Counted from the stretch's first letter, positions 9,283-18,989 are shown. The stretch is DNA of 42,438 bases from Novosphingobium sp. (GCF_024642085.1 NZ_JAHEBV010000019.1:2585-45022); one strand, 5' to 3'. The notes: generated by a model not told the origin, from the sequence alone. Made by a program: numbers and translations.

Positions 9283-10530
9283 ATGAGCAGCACTCCCCAA
9301 GCGATCCGCGGCACGCAGGACATTTTCGGCACCGAGGCCGAGGCTTTTGCCCACGTCGTCGAAACCTTCGAACGCGTGCGCAAACTGTACCGGTTCCGCA
9401 GGGTCGAGATGCCGGTGTTCGAAAAGACCGAGGTTTTCTCGCGCAGCATCGGCGAAACCACCGATGTCGTCTCGAAGGAAATGTATTCGTTCCGTGATCG
9501 CGGTGACGAATCGCTGACCCTGCGGCCCGAGTTTACCGCCGGGATCGCGCGGGCCTACATCACCAACGGCTGGCAGCAGCACGCGCCGTTGAAAGTCGTA
9601 ACGCACGGCCCGCTGTTCCGTTACGAGCGCCCGCAAAAAGGCCGCTACCGCCAGTTTCACCAGCTTGATGCCGAAATCATCGGCGCGGCCGAACCGCAGG
9701 CCGATGTCGAGCTGCTGTGCCTGGCCGATCAGCTGTTGAAAGAGCTGGGCATTGCCGAAGGGGTGACGCTGCAGCTCAACACGCTGGGCGATTCGGGCAG
9801 CCGCGATGCCTGGCGCGCGGCGCTGGTCGAATACTTCCGCGCGGTGAAAGCCGATCTCAGCGAGGATTCGCAGGACCGGCTGGAAAGAAATCCGCTGCGC
9901 ATCCTCGACAGCAAGGACCCGCGCGACAAGGTCTTCGTGGCGGGTGCGCCGAAGATCGACGATTTCCTGAGCGGCGAGGCGCAGGATTTTTTCGGCGCAG
10001 TGACGTCCGGGCTCGATGCGGCTGGCGTGGCCTGGACCCGCGCGCCAAGCCTTGTGCGCGGCCTCGACTATTACCGCCACACCGCGTTCGAATTCGTCAC
10101 CGACCGGCTGGGCGCGCAGGGCACCGTGATCGGCGGCGGGCGCTATGACGGGCTGATGGAGAGCCTTGGCGGGCCAGTGACACCCGCGGTGGGCTGGGCC
10201 GCGGGGATCGAGCGGCTGGCGATGCTGGCCGATCCGCGTTCTGAGCCAAATGCGGACGTTATTCTTGTTGTTGAGGACGATAGCTTGCTTGCAATGGGCA
10301 TTGCTCAACTTGCCCGTCTGCGGACCGCTGGATGTTCAGCTGAAATGGTCGCCACCGGCTCACCCCGCAAGCGGTTCGACAAGGCAGTGAAGCTCGGTGC
10401 TAATGCCATACTCGGGCTGTCCCTGCGCGAGGGACAAACACATGTGCGCTTTCGCATCGATAATGATGTGCGCACCAATCTGCGCACGCTATTGCCGCAG
10501 ATAGCGAACGAACTCAGCGAGATTTCGTGA
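9283..10530 (+). CDS. hisS: Histidine--tRNA ligase
   Basis: This class II aminoacyl-tRNA synthetase charges tRNA-His. The ATG at 9283 ([15 protein letters not shown]) is chosen over a longer frame that would overlap the divergent peptidase signal sequence. The 415-residue product has class II motif 1 around residues 40-60, motif 2 ([23 protein letters not shown], about 109-131), the histidine-binding [15 protein letters not shown] block (about 258-272) and motif 3 ([13 protein letters not shown]...[10 protein letters not shown]). The C-terminal anticodon-binding domain (from about residue 325) is recognisable but less typical, and its DNA begins with a 60-base stretch of only about 48% GC. 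The gene heads a hisS-prfA-prmC operon; its TGA overlaps the prfA GTG. Confidence 0.95.
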   Translation: MSSTPQAIRGTQDIFGTEAEAFAHVVETFERVRKLYRFRRVEMPVFEKTEVFSRSIGETTDVVSKEMYSFRDRGDESLTLRPEFTAGIARAYITNGWQQHAPLKVVTHGPLFRYERPQKGRYRQFHQLDAEIIGAAEPQADVELLCLADQLLKELGIAEGVTLQLNTLGDSGSRDAWRAALVEYFRAVKADLSEDSQDRLERNPLRILDSKDPRDKVFVAGAPKIDDFLSGEAQDFFGAVTSGLDAAGVAWTRAPSLVRGLDYYRHTAFEFVTDRLGAQGTVIGGGRYDGLMESLGGPVTPAVGWAAGIERLAMLADPRSEPNADVILVVEDDSLLAMGIAQLARLRTAGCSAEMVATGSPRKRFDKAVKLGANAILGLSLREGQTHVRFRIDNDVRTNLRTLLPQIANELSEIS

Positions 10531-11591
10531 CCATCCCCTCGTCCCGCCTTGCCCAGATCGCTGGCCGGTTCTCGGAGATCGAGGCACGGCTGGCTTCGGG
10601 CACGCTTGAAGGCAAGGACTTTGTTGCCGCCAGCCGCGATTTTGCCGAGCTGGAGCCGGTCGCCCGCGCGGCGGCAGAGGTGCAGGCGATGCGCGCCGAA
10701 CTGACCAGCCTGGCCGAGCTTGACGATCCTGAAATGCGCGAGCTGGCCGAAGAGGAAATTGCCCGCCTCCGCGCGCAATTACCCGAAGCTGAGCACGCCC
10801 TGCAACTGGCCATGTTGCCGCGCGACAGCGCCGATGCGCGGTCTGCCATGCTGGAAATCCGCGCCGGCACCGGGGGCGATGAGGCCGCGCTGTTCGGGGC
10901 TGATCTGCTGCGCATGTACGAACGCTTCGCCGCCGAACAGGGCTGGCGGATCGAAGTGGTCAGTGCCAGTTCAAGCGATGTCGGCGGCTTCAAGGAGGTG
11001 GTCGCCCAGATCACCGGCAATGGCGTGTTCGCCAAGCTGAAGTTCGAAAGCGGCGTCCACCGGGTTCAGCGCGTGCCCGTTACCGAAAGCGGCGGGCGCA
11101 TTCACACCTCTGCCGCGACAGTCGCCGTCTTGCCCGAGCCGGACGAGGTGGATGTCCAGATCGATGACCGCGACCTCAAGATCGATGTCTACCGCGCCAG
11201 CGGAGCCGGAGGCCAGCACGTTAACACCACAGATTCGGCCGTGCGCATTACCCACCTGCCGACCAATACGGTTGTGACCTGTCAGGACGGCCGCAGCCAG
11301 CACAAGAACAAGGAAAAGGCGATGCAGGTGCTGCGCGCCCGCCTGTTCGAAGCGCAGCGCGAGGCAGCGCAGGGCGAAGAAGCCGCTGCACGCAAGGCGA
11401 TGGTCGGATCGGGCGACCGGTCCGAACGCATCCGCACCTATAACTTCCCGCAGGGGCGCGTCACCGATCACCGCATCAACCTGACATTGCACCGTCTTCC
11501 CGAAATACTTGAAGGCACGGGGCTTGGCGAACTGATCGATGCCCTGATCGCCGAAGATCAGGCCAAGCGACTGGCCGCGCTGGGCGAGTGA
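10527..11591 (+). CDS. prfA: Peptide chain release factor 1
   Basis: RF1 terminates translation at UAA and UAG. The 354-residue protein carries the stop-codon-reading tripeptide PVT (within [15 protein letters not shown]) and the catalytic GGQ at residues 228-230 ([15 protein letters not shown]). It starts at GTG (10527) overlapping the hisS stop in GTGA, and its own stop overlaps the prmC GTG in the same way, so all three genes are probably translationally coupled. A PxT tripeptide rather than SPF identifies RF1 rather than RF2. Confidence 0.98.
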   Translation: MTIPSSRLAQIAGRFSEIEARLASGTLEGKDFVAASRDFAELEPVARAAAEVQAMRAELTSLAELDDPEMRELAEEEIARLRAQLPEAEHALQLAMLPRDSADARSAMLEIRAGTGGDEAALFGADLLRMYERFAAEQGWRIEVVSASSSDVGGFKEVVAQITGNGVFAKLKFESGVHRVQRVPVTESGGRIHTSAATVAVLPEPDEVDVQIDDRDLKIDVYRASGAGGQHVNTTDSAVRITHLPTNTVVTCQDGRSQHKNKEKAMQVLRARLFEAQREAAQGEEAAARKAMVGSGDRSERIRTYNFPQGRVTDHRINLTLHRLPEILEGTGLGELIDALIAEDQAKRLAALGE

Positions 11592-12457
11592 CCCTGCCTC
11601 CGGTCCGCACCGTCGCCCAGGCAATCCGCGCCGCGACCGAGCAGCTCGGTGCGGGTACCGACAGCGCGCGGCTGGATGCCGAACTGCTGATGGCCCACGC
11701 CCTGGGGATCAGCCGCTCGCAGATGTTCCTGCAGCGCATGGGCGATGCGGTGCCTGACAGCTTTGCAGGGTATATTACCCGCCGCGCGGCACACGAACCG
11801 GTTGCCTACATCCGCGGACATCAAGAGTTTTACGGGCTTGATTTCAAAGTCACTCCTGCCGTCCTGATCCCCCGCGCCGATAGCGAAACCCTGGTCGAAG
11901 CGGCGCTGGCGGCGCGCAGTGATGCCGCCCATGTGCTCGATTGCGGGACCGGTTCAGGCGCGCTGTTGCTGGCCGTGCTGGACGGTCTGCCCGCCGCGCG
12001 CGGATTGGGCATTGATCGCTCTGCGGCCGCGCTGGACGTGGCCCGGATCAATTCCGACCGCCTGGGCCTGTCGCCGCGCACCGATCTGCGCCTGGCTGAT
12101 TGGACCACGCCGGGCTGGGCTGATGATCTTGGCCGTTTCGATCTGGTCCTGGCCAATCCGCCTTATGTTGAAATACACGCCGATCTTGCACCTGACGTAC
12201 GAGATCACGAGCCTGCCTGCGCCCTGTTTGCCGGGGCGGACGGTCTTGATGATTACCGGCTGCTGGTGCCCGTCCTGCCCGATTTGCTGACTCCGCAAGG
12301 CGTTGCGCTGGTCGAAATCGGCGCTACCCAGGCTGATGCGGTGTGCGCCATTGGCGCAACAGTCGGACTTGAATCGCGCGTCCACCGCGATCTGGGTGAC
12401 AGAAATCGGGTGATTGCCTTCACGATTTTGCTTGGCAAGCCGCCCGCCAGCGCTTAA
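11588..12457 (+). CDS. prmC: Peptide chain release factor N5-glutamine methyltransferase
   Basis: PrmC (HemK) uses S-adenosylmethionine to methylate the GGQ glutamine of RF1 and RF2, which increases termination efficiency. The 289-residue product has an N-terminal helical domain ([21 protein letters not shown]), the SAM-binding motif around [12 protein letters not shown] (about residues 118-129) and the catalytic NPPY at 190-193. The GTG start at 11588 overlaps the prfA stop, putting enzyme and substrate in one transcript. After it there are 197 bp without a gene before the next coding region. Confidence 0.97.
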   Translation: MTLPPVRTVAQAIRAATEQLGAGTDSARLDAELLMAHALGISRSQMFLQRMGDAVPDSFAGYITRRAAHEPVAYIRGHQEFYGLDFKVTPAVLIPRADSETLVEAALAARSDAAHVLDCGTGSGALLLAVLDGLPAARGLGIDRSAAALDVARINSDRLGLSPRTDLRLADWTTPGWADDLGRFDLVLANPPYVEIHADLAPDVRDHEPACALFAGADGLDDYRLLVPVLPDLLTPQGVALVEIGATQADAVCAIGATVGLESRVHRDLGDRNRVIAFTILLGKPPASA

Positions 12458-12654
12458 ATCCACAGACAAGCCCGCGCCGGTCCGCTTTTTCGTTGACCCG
12501 CAGGCTATATCCAACATTTGCAATTCGGCGGCGCGGTGCCGCACAGGCTAGCAGATGGAGGGACCACGAAGCGCGATCGTGCGCCCGTGGCACAGGTCAT
12601 GCGTCCAGACAGGCAAATCGCCAAAATGGTCGCCGGATTAGGGAAATCGTACCC

Positions 12655-13434
12655 TTGAACAACAATAACCGTGGGAACAACAACCGCCGGCGCGGTCGGG
12701 GCAACCGTCAGACTGGCGGCGGCGGCGGCGGCCAGCAACTTAACCGGATTGACAGCCGCGCGCGCGGCAATGCGCCGCAGTTGCTGGAAAAGTATCGCAA
12801 ACTGGCCCAGGACGCCCATCTGAACGGCGATCGGGTGCAGGCCGAATACTACCTGCAATTCGCCGATCACTATTTCCGGGTGATCGCCGATACCCGCACC
12901 CGCCAGGAAGAACAGCGCAGCCGCCCGCAAGGCGAGCGCTGGCAGGAAAGCGGCGACGAGGGTGAAGACGGCGGCGATTTCAGCGGCGATCCTGATTTCC
13001 CCAGCTTCGATCAGCCCACGTACAACCGCCAGGCCAGTGAAGAGCGCCCGCGCCGTGAAGAACGCCCCCGCCGCGAAGACCGGGACGATGATCCCCGCCC
13101 CCCGCGCGAAGATCGGGTCCAGGCAGATGCCGCCCCTGCGGAAGACGCTGAAGCCAATCCTTACGATCCGCCGGAAAATCCGTTCGTGCGCGAAAACCGC
13201 GGCACCCGGGGCCTGCGCCCGCGCCGTGATGATCGCCGTCCCCGGCGCGATGATGGCGGTGCCGACAGTGAAGGCGATGGGGGCGGGCTTGATCCAACGC
13301 TGCTGCCGCCTGCAATTGCGGCCGCGCGCGACGATGGCGCCGATACATCGACAGAGGCCAAGCCGCGCCGCGGCCGGCCGCGCAAGAAGCCGTCAGCGGA
13401 CGATGCCGGTGAAGCGCTCGAATCGGTAAACTGA
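12655..13434 (+). CDS. DUF4167 domain-containing protein
   Basis: The 259-residue product is predicted from a TTG at 12655 (MNNNNRGNNNRRRGRG), preceded by GGGA at 12641-12644; the frame is open further upstream but without a convincing start. The N-terminus is Asn/Arg/Gly-rich and nucleic-acid-binding-like. The DUF4167 core lies at about residues 30-80 (RIDSRARGNAPQLLEKYRK, then DRVQAEYYLQFADHYFRV). The rest is low-complexity and highly charged with RPRREER-type repeats, probably disordered. The family is largely alphaproteobacterial and without assigned function; an RNA-associated role is inferred only from composition and from the prfA-prmC neighbourhood. Confidence 0.85.
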   Translation: MNNNNRGNNNRRRGRGNRQTGGGGGGQQLNRIDSRARGNAPQLLEKYRKLAQDAHLNGDRVQAEYYLQFADHYFRVIADTRTRQEEQRSRPQGERWQESGDEGEDGGDFSGDPDFPSFDQPTYNRQASEERPRREERPRREDRDDDPRPPREDRVQADAAPAEDAEANPYDPPENPFVRENRGTRGLRPRRDDRRPRRDDGGADSEGDGGGLDPTLLPPAIAAARDDGADTSTEAKPRRGRPRKKPSADDAGEALESVN

Positions 13435-13442
13435 CCTTCGGC

Positions 13443-15020
13443 GTGCAGCGCGCGCTGAACCTTTATCGCTCATACCCGTGGCTGGCCGCGCTGCTGTGCG
13501 GTGCGCTGGCTGCTACGGGTTTTGAACCGCTTCACCTGTGGCCGGTGGCGCTGATCGGATTGGTCGGTCTGATCGATCTGGTGTTCCGCTCCCCTGGCGG
13601 CAAAGGCGCTGCCCTGATCGGCTGGCTGTTTGGGGTCGGCAACTTCTCGATCGGCAATTCGTGGATCGCCACGGCCTTTACCTACCAAGCGGCCATGCCG
13701 GCATGGCTTGGCTGGATCGCGGTCGTCCTGCTCAGCCTTTATCTGGCGGCCTACCCGATGTTCGCCGTCACGGCTGCTTGGCGGCTGGGCCGGAACAGCG
13801 CAGGCGCTTTTGTTGCGGCACTTGCCGGTTGCTGGATCGTGGGCGAATGGCTGCGCTCGTGGATGTTCACCGGCTTTGCGTGGAATCCGCTGGCGGCGCT
13901 GGCGCTTGGCTCGTTCACCCGGCCCGGTCTAGCCGGCGTGTTGCCGCTGACCGGCACTTATGCTCTGTCGGGCATTGTCATGCTGCTGGCGGGCAGCCTG
14001 TGGTTGGCACTGCACCGGGGCAAGCTGGACTGGCGCGGTGCCGCCCATGTGGCGGTGCCACTTCTGCTGCTTGTCAGCCCCTGGCCTGCCCCTGCGCCAG
14101 CGCAGCCTGCGCCGGACGCCCCTGTGTTCACCCTGGTCCAGCCCTATATTCCGCAGGAAGAGCTGAACGACCCGGCGATGTACCCGCGCAATTTCGCGCG
14201 GCTGGCGGCGCTGTCGGCGGCGCTGAAACCGGGCAGCAAGCGGCTGCTGCTGTGGCCAGAAAGCGGCGTTCCCGACTATCTGCGCGATGGCTATCCCGAA
14301 GGCTATTACCTCGACAATTTCGGGGCCGATTCGCGGGTGGCCCGGATTCGGCTGGGGCGCGTGGCCGGGGCGGGCACCGTGCTGCTGACGGGAGCGACCG
14401 ATCTTGAGTTCAAGGATGGCCGGGTGGTCGGTGCGCGCAATTCGGTGACAGCGGTCGACGGAGGCGGCGATATCGTCAGCAGCTATGCCAAGGCGCACCT
14501 GGTTCCTTATGGCGAATATCTGCCCATGCGCAGCCTACTGACCCCGCTTGGTCTGTCGCGGCTGGTGCCCGGCGACATTGATTTCTGGCCGGGGCCGGGG
14601 CCGCAAACGCTGGACCTTGGCGCCTGGGGCAAACCCGGCGTGCAGGTCTGCTATGAAATCATCTTTTCCGGCCAGGTGAGCGACCGCGCCAAACGTCCGG
14701 ACTTTATCTTCAATCCATCGAATGACGGTTGGTTCGGGGCCTGGGGTCCGCCGCAGCACCTTGCCCAAGCGCGGCTCCGCGCGATCGAAGAGGGCCTTCC
14801 CATCCTCCGCGCGACCACTACCGGCATCAGCGCGGTCATCGAACCCAGCGGCGTGGTGCGCCAATTTGTCCCGCGCCATCAGGCTGGACGGCTGGACGGC
14901 ACGTTGCCGGCCGCTGCTGCACCAACTCTGTTTTCAAAGATCGGTAACCTGCTCGCGCTGATCTGGGCCGCGGCTTTTCTAATCGCAAGCGTAGTTGCCA
15001 GCCGCCGCGTGGACAGCTAG
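13443..15020 (+). CDS. lnt: Apolipoprotein N-acyltransferase
   Basis: Lnt adds the third acyl chain to lipoproteins at the periplasmic face of the inner membrane. The 525-residue product starts at GTG (13443), 8 bp after the DUF4167 gene. About six N-terminal membrane helices (residues 12-220) are followed by a nitrilase-type periplasmic domain. The catalytic triad is visible: Glu273 ([12 protein letters not shown]), Lys350 ([15 protein letters not shown]) and Cys403 ([10 protein letters not shown]), matching E267/K335/C387 of the E. coli enzyme. A last helix (about 495-518) anchors the C-terminus. metK follows, as in many alphaproteobacteria. The lipoprotein at 29842 would be a substrate class. 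Confidence 0.97.
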   Translation: MQRALNLYRSYPWLAALLCGALAATGFEPLHLWPVALIGLVGLIDLVFRSPGGKGAALIGWLFGVGNFSIGNSWIATAFTYQAAMPAWLGWIAVVLLSLYLAAYPMFAVTAAWRLGRNSAGAFVAALAGCWIVGEWLRSWMFTGFAWNPLAALALGSFTRPGLAGVLPLTGTYALSGIVMLLAGSLWLALHRGKLDWRGAAHVAVPLLLLVSPWPAPAPAQPAPDAPVFTLVQPYIPQEELNDPAMYPRNFARLAALSAALKPGSKRLLLWPESGVPDYLRDGYPEGYYLDNFGADSRVARIRLGRVAGAGTVLLTGATDLEFKDGRVVGARNSVTAVDGGGDIVSSYAKAHLVPYGEYLPMRSLLTPLGLSRLVPGDIDFWPGPGPQTLDLGAWGKPGVQVCYEIIFSGQVSDRAKRPDFIFNPSNDGWFGAWGPPQHLAQARLRAIEEGLPILRATTTGISAVIEPSGVVRQFVPRHQAGRLDGTLPAAAAPTLFSKIGNLLALIWAAAFLIASVVASRRVDS

Positions 15021-15034
15021 ACCGCAAAGCAGAC

Positions 15035-15050
15035 ATAAAGCTTTCTTTAT
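15035..15050. promoter_or_regulatory. Inverted repeat upstream of metK (candidate operator)
   Basis: ATAAAG (15035-15040) and CTTTAT (15045-15050) form a perfect 6-bp inverted repeat with a 4-base spacer in the only AT-rich patch of the 44-bp lnt-metK gap, 15 bp before the metK ATG. This is the size and place expected for a dimeric repressor site. ArsR-type SahR regulators are known to control methionine-cycle genes in some proteobacteria, so a SahR-like factor is a possible partner; that link is inference. Confidence 0.5.
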
Positions 15051-15064
15051 ATCGGAATTTGACG

Positions 15065-16270
15065 ATGCGTACCGACTACATGTTCACTTCCGAATCCGTC
15101 TCCGAGGGTCATCCCGACAAGGTTTCGGACCAGATCTCCGACGCGATTGTCGATCTTTTCCTGTCCAAGGATGCCGAAGCGCGGATCGCCTGCGAAACGC
15201 TGACAACCACACAGCTGGTGGTTCTTGCCGGCGAAATCCGCTGCAAGGGTGTGTTCGAAAACGGCGAATGGGCGCCCGGCGCGCAGGACGAAATCGAAGC
15301 CACGGTGCGCCGGACGGTCAAGGAAATCGGTTACGAACAGGACGGATTCCATTGGGAACAGTTTGAGTTCATCAACCGTCTCCACGCCCAGTCAGCGCAT
15401 ATTGCGCAAGGCGTTGATGCGGCCGACAACAAGGACGAAGGCGCCGGTGATCAGGGGATCATGTTTGGCTACGCCACAGATGAAACGCCTGACCTGATGC
15501 CCGCGACCTTGTATTACAGCCACAAGATCCTGGAACGCATGGCCGCCGATCGCCATTCGGGCGCCGCGCCTTTTCTGGAACCCGACGCCAAAAGCCAGGT
15601 GACGCTGCGTTACGAAGGCAGCTTGCCGGTGGCCGCGACCGCGGTAGTGGTATCGACCCAGCACGCCAGGGGTTATGACGAAGGCGACAAGGAAGCCGAA
15701 CTGCACGCCTATGTCCGGCGCATCGTGGCCGAGGTCATCCCCCCGGTGCTGCTGCGCGACACACGTTATTACATCAATCCAACCGGCAGCTTCGAAATCG
15801 GCGGACCGGACGGCGACGCAGGCCTTACCGGGCGCAAGATCATTGTCGACACCTATGGCGGGGCGGCCCCGCATGGCGGCGGCGCGTTTTCTGGCAAGGA
15901 CCCGACCAAGGTTGACCGTTCAGCTGCCTATGTCACCCGCTATCTGGCGAAGAACGTAGTTGCCGCCGGTCTTGCCACGCGCTGCACGATCCAGATTGCC
16001 TATGCCATTGGCGTGTCTGAGCCGCTGTCGCTCTATGTCGATACCCACGAAACGGGCACCGTTCCCGAAGCCGAGATCGAGAAGGCTATCCTCGCCATGC
16101 CCAAACTGGGCGGGCTGACCCCGCGCGCCATCCGCACCCATCTGGGCCTCAACAAGCCCATTTACCGCAAGACTGCCGCCTATGGTCACTTTGGCCGCAA
16201 GCCTGAAGGTGACACCTTCCCGTGGGAGCGGCTCGACCTGGTAGACGATTTGAAAGCAGCGCTGGGCTGA
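15065..16270 (+). CDS. metK: S-adenosylmethionine synthetase
   Basis: MetK makes S-adenosylmethionine from methionine and ATP with release of phosphate and pyrophosphate. The 401-residue product has the hallmark [13 protein letters not shown] near the N-terminus, [12 protein letters not shown] around residue 122 (ATP binding) and the C-terminal [12 protein letters not shown]. The ATG at 15065 is preferred over a TTG two codons upstream because [19 protein letters not shown] matches the family start and CGGAA lies about 7 bp upstream. It sits behind lnt with an inverted repeat in the short gap. The trmB gene that often follows metK in alphaproteobacteria is missing. Confidence 0.98.
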   Translation: MRTDYMFTSESVSEGHPDKVSDQISDAIVDLFLSKDAEARIACETLTTTQLVVLAGEIRCKGVFENGEWAPGAQDEIEATVRRTVKEIGYEQDGFHWEQFEFINRLHAQSAHIAQGVDAADNKDEGAGDQGIMFGYATDETPDLMPATLYYSHKILERMAADRHSGAAPFLEPDAKSQVTLRYEGSLPVAATAVVVSTQHARGYDEGDKEAELHAYVRRIVAEVIPPVLLRDTRYYINPTGSFEIGGPDGDAGLTGRKIIVDTYGGAAPHGGGAFSGKDPTKVDRSAAYVTRYLAKNVVAAGLATRCTIQIAYAIGVSEPLSLYVDTHETGTVPEAEIEKAILAMPKLGGLTPRAIRTHLGLNKPIYRKTAAYGHFGRKPEGDTFPWERLDLVDDLKAALG

Positions 16271-16468
16271 CCGGCGCACTGGATGACGATGCTTCGTTCG
16301 GGAAGCCGCTTTACGTTGCTGCGATCGGATCACGGACTGGAGGGTCCACGGCGGCGGACAGGCGCCGAAAGCAGCGTTCGGCATGGCGCCGGCTCAGCTT
16401 GTCGCGGCTAACCCCCGGGCAGTTCCGGTCATTGCCATCAGCGAGGCAGCACCCGCGCTTCAGCCAAG
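16271..16468. other. 198-bp stretch without a recognisable gene between metK and the GST gene
   Basis: This gap lies between the ends of two convergent genes. It is GC-rich with no clear hairpin plus T-run and no tRNA. A short plus-strand frame beginning ATGACGATGCTTCG (about 16282) encodes around 42 residues before a stop; it has no recognisable motif and is probably not a gene. It may hold degraded coding sequence. Confidence 0.4.
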
Positions 16469-17152
16469 CTAAATCGCACGGTAATCCGCCGTTATCGCCC
16501 CCGCCGCTGCCAGCTCTTCCTCATGGCTTACCTCGCGCCAATCTTCCGCCAGGGCCGCCCGCTCCCATTCCAGCATCGCCGGATGGTCAAGCACCTGATC
16601 AACCCAGACCTGCCCCTTGCCCACATCGATCCCATAAGTGCGGATGCGAAACGCGACGGGGGCAAAAAACGCATCGACGGCGGTAAACTCTGTCCCGGCC
16701 AACCACGGGCCGCCAAAGCGCGCCAGCCCCGTCTCGAAAATCTCCCGCACCCGCGCGACATTGCGCTGCAGGCCCTCACTCATCGGCTTGGCGCTGACCC
16801 GCACGCCGATGTTCATCGTGCAATCGTTGCGCAGATGGCTGAACCCGCCGTGCATTTCGCACGCCGCGCCCTGCGCAAAAATCCGGGCCTCGTCGTCTTT
16901 GGGCCAGATGCCGGTGTGCCGATCTGCCAGATACAGCGCAATCGCCAGCGAATCGGCGATTGTCCTTTCTCCGTCAATCAGCACCGGCACCTGGCCGGTC
17001 GGGCTGAAGGCGCGGAAATCATCGTAATTATCCGGCTTGGCGAAAGGCTCTAACCGGTCGGAAAAACCGATCCCCAGCGCCTTCATCAGCACCCACGGGC
17101 GCAATGACCAGCTGGAATAATTCCGGTTCGCGGTAATCAGCGTATACGGCAT
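16469..17152 (-). CDS. Glutathione S-transferase family protein
   Basis: From the ATG at 17152 the product is 227 residues, a normal GST size; the extra 32 codons upstream are not conserved-looking. The thioredoxin-fold N-terminal domain (MPYTLITANRNYSSWSLRPW) carries serines near the expected catalytic position, the glutathione-binding QVPVLIDGERTIADSLAI segment (about 53-70) with the usual cis-Pro and Asp-Ser, and an all-helical C-terminal domain with LAGTEFTAVDAFFAPV. The substrate is unknown. It is convergent with metK and follows the ferritin-like gene on the same strand after a 31-bp gap. Confidence 0.88.
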   Translation of the reverse strand: MPYTLITANRNYSSWSLRPWVLMKALGIGFSDRLEPFAKPDNYDDFRAFSPTGQVPVLIDGERTIADSLAIALYLADRHTGIWPKDDEARIFAQGAACEMHGGFSHLRNDCTMNIGVRVSAKPMSEGLQRNVARVREIFETGLARFGGPWLAGTEFTAVDAFFAPVAFRIRTYGIDVGKGQVWVDQVLDHPAMLEWERAALAEDWREVSHEEELAAAGAITADYRAI

Positions 17153-17183
17153 GACAGCCAGACTAGCGCCAGGCCGGCCACGG

Positions 17184-17846
17184 TCAATGCGCGAAGGCGG
17201 CCACATCCTCGTCCGGCCATTGCTGCATCCGCGGGCGTCCCGCATCAAGGAACAGCGCGGGCAGCTTGGCCAGCATCAGCACCTTGTGGATGCACCAGTC
17301 CGCCGCACGCTCGTTCCACCGAGCCGTGGCCCGGCCCTGCCGTTCCAGCCAGCGCTGATAGGGCAGGAAATGATCCGGTTCATCGCGGTGGACGATTTCG
17401 AAAATCTTTTTCATCACCGGGTCGGACATGATCAGCTTGTTTTTCAGGATGATCTCAACCTGCGCATAGCCGCGCTGCTCGGTCAGCATGATTACCCGGC
17501 ACAGCCGTTCGAACTGCTGCGGGGTCGCTACAATATCAGCGGTATCAAGCTCTTCGATTGTACAGCGGAATACCCACTGGATGAACCGGTCGATGTGGCC
17601 GACGCCGCGATCAACCTGCAACGGCATGCGCCCCTGCCGTTCGAACCAGCGGCGGAACATCACATAATGCGTGTGTTCATCGGCGCGGTGTTTTTCAATC
17701 TCGCGCTGAAACTCCAGATCATCGGGGCAGCGCTGGCGCACTGCTTCCAGCACCCGATCCAGCGATGTGTAACCACGATGCTCGTTATAGAGATAGATCG
17801 ACGCAAGCACATCGAGGTATCGTTCGCGAAAGCCAGCGCCCAACAT
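17184..17846 (-). CDS. Ferritin-like di-iron domain protein with internal duplication
   Basis: The 220-residue product contains two copies of the same pattern: EHRGY then DEHTH with FRRWFERQGR in the first half, and EQRGY then DEPDH with YQRWLERQGR in the second half. Each half therefore supplies a Glu from one helix and an ExxH from the next, the ligand set of a four-helix di-iron carboxylate protein. I do not recognise a named family. An oxidase, hydroxylase or iron-handling role is possible, but the sequence alone does not say which. The ATG at 17846 is used; a TTG at 17852 has better spacing from the GGAG at 17859-17862 and would add two residues. The nitronate monooxygenase-like gene ends about 9 bp upstream, so the two are co-transcribed. 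Confidence 0.72.
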   Translation of the reverse strand: MLGAGFRERYLDVLASIYLYNEHRGYTSLDRVLEAVRQRCPDDLEFQREIEKHRADEHTHYVMFRRWFERQGRMPLQVDRGVGHIDRFIQWVFRCTIEELDTADIVATPQQFERLCRVIMLTEQRGYAQVEIILKNKLIMSDPVMKKIFEIVHRDEPDHFLPYQRWLERQGRATARWNERAADWCIHKVLMLAKLPALFLDAGRPRMQQWPDEDVAAFAH

Positions 17847-17855
17847 TATCAAATA

Positions 17856-18989
17856 TTACTCCAGCATGGCGGTCAGGCCCAGGACGGCTTCGGCGAACTC
17901 CTCACGGAAATCCTGGACGACGCCCTTGGCGCTGCGCACCTGATCGATCAGGCCAACGCCCTGTCCGACAAAATAGGAAACCAGGTCACGGGCCTGTTCG
18001 TTGCCATTGATAACAGCTTTTTCAATACGTTGGAATGCCGGCTCTGACACCATGCCCATAAGGGGCATTGGCAACGTGCCGGGGCTGTCTTCTCCATCCC
18101 ATGCCTCGTGCCACGCAGTCTTGAGCTGGCGCGCCGGCTTGCCTGTGCGGCTGCGGCTGCGCACGGTATCGCGGCTGCGCGCGGCGATCATCTTGTTGCG
18201 GAACGCCTCGCTGGTTTCTGATTCGGTGGTGGCCAGCCAGACCGATCCGGTCCACGCCCCTTGCGCCCCTGCTGCCATCATCGCTGCCATCTGCGCCCCG
18301 GTCATAATCCCGCCAGCGGCCAGCACCGGAATGTCTTGCCCTGCCCCTTTCAGCGCACGAACCACTTCGGGGATCAGCACCAGGGTCGAAACCTCGCCGC
18401 AGTGGCCCCCTGCTTCGCCGCCCTGGGCAACGATGATATCGACCCCCGCCGCCGCCTGGCGCAGCGCATGCTCCTTGGCGCCGACCAATGCCGCCACCGG
18501 TACGCCATGCTGCTTGCCCAGCCGGATCATTTCGGGCGGAGCGATGCCCAACGCGTTGGCGATCAGCCTGATCGGGTGGCGGAAGGAGACTTTGAGCAGT
18601 TCCAGTCCGTTTTCCGGCGTGATGCCCGACCGCCCGCGCCACGCAACGACTTCGTCGGCCGGAACGTCCAGCCCATAGTGCCCCAGCAGCGACGCCGTGA
18701 ATTCGCGATGCTCTGCCGATATGGCATCGGCGCGCGCAGCGTTATCGGAAAAACCGGCAACCCGCGGATCAACCGTTTCGGGGACCAGCACGTCAACGCC
18801 GTAGGGCGCGCCGTCGATATGCTCGTCAATCCACGCCAATTCTTCTTCAAGCTGATCCGGGGTAAAGCGGGTCGCCCCCAGCACCCCGAACCCGCCCGCC
18901 TTGCTGACCGCCACCACCACATCGCGGCAGTGGCTGAACGCAAACAGCGGAAACTCGCACCCGGTCAGACGGCAGACGGCATTATCCAT
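17856..18989 (-). CDS. Nitronate monooxygenase family FMN protein
   Basis: The 377-residue TIM-barrel flavoprotein belongs to the nitronate monooxygenase / 2-nitropropane dioxygenase family, which uses FMN and oxygen to oxidise alkyl nitronates; some members are instead enoyl-ACP reductase-like. Family features are the N-terminal FPLFAFSHCRDVVVAVSKAGGFGVLGA, the central VAQGGEAGGHCGEVSTLVLIPEVV segment (catalytic His region) and PVLAAGGIMTGAQMAAMMAAGAQGAWTGS for phosphate binding. The ATG at 18989 is chosen because GGGGAG lies 4-5 bp upstream. It is probably an operon with the ferritin-like gene. The substrate is unknown; 'nitronate' is a family label. Confidence 0.85.
   Translation of the reverse strand: MDNAVCRLTGCEFPLFAFSHCRDVVVAVSKAGGFGVLGATRFTPDQLEEELAWIDEHIDGAPYGVDVLVPETVDPRVAGFSDNAARADAISAEHREFTASLLGHYGLDVPADEVVAWRGRSGITPENGLELLKVSFRHPIRLIANALGIAPPEMIRLGKQHGVPVAALVGAKEHALRQAAAGVDIIVAQGGEAGGHCGEVSTLVLIPEVVRALKGAGQDIPVLAAGGIMTGAQMAAMMAAGAQGAWTGSVWLATTESETSEAFRNKMIAARSRDTVRSRSRTGKPARQLKTAWHEAWDGEDSPGTLPMPLMGMVSEPAFQRIEKAVINGNEQARDLVSYFVGQGVGLIDQVRSAKGVVQDFREEFAEAVLGLTAMLE

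Noticed and set aside
8307..9497. 396-codon plus-strand frame opposite the M61 peptidase
   Set aside because: Shadow of the peptidase gene; the peptidase has a signal peptide and zinc motif, this frame has neither.
9202..10308. 368-codon minus-strand frame opposite hisS
   Set aside because: Shadow frame. It would also overlap the peptidase start region and shows no protein family features.
15021..15064. SAM riboswitch before metK
   Set aside because: Only 44 bp separate lnt and metK, too short for SAM-II or SAM/SAH folds, and no characteristic pseudoknot sequence is seen; an inverted repeat is the better explanation.
16282..16410. Remnant of trmB in the gap after metK
   Set aside because: Reading all frames gives fragments such as PLYVAA that only vaguely recall the TrmB N-terminus RLYGR; too weak to call a pseudogene.
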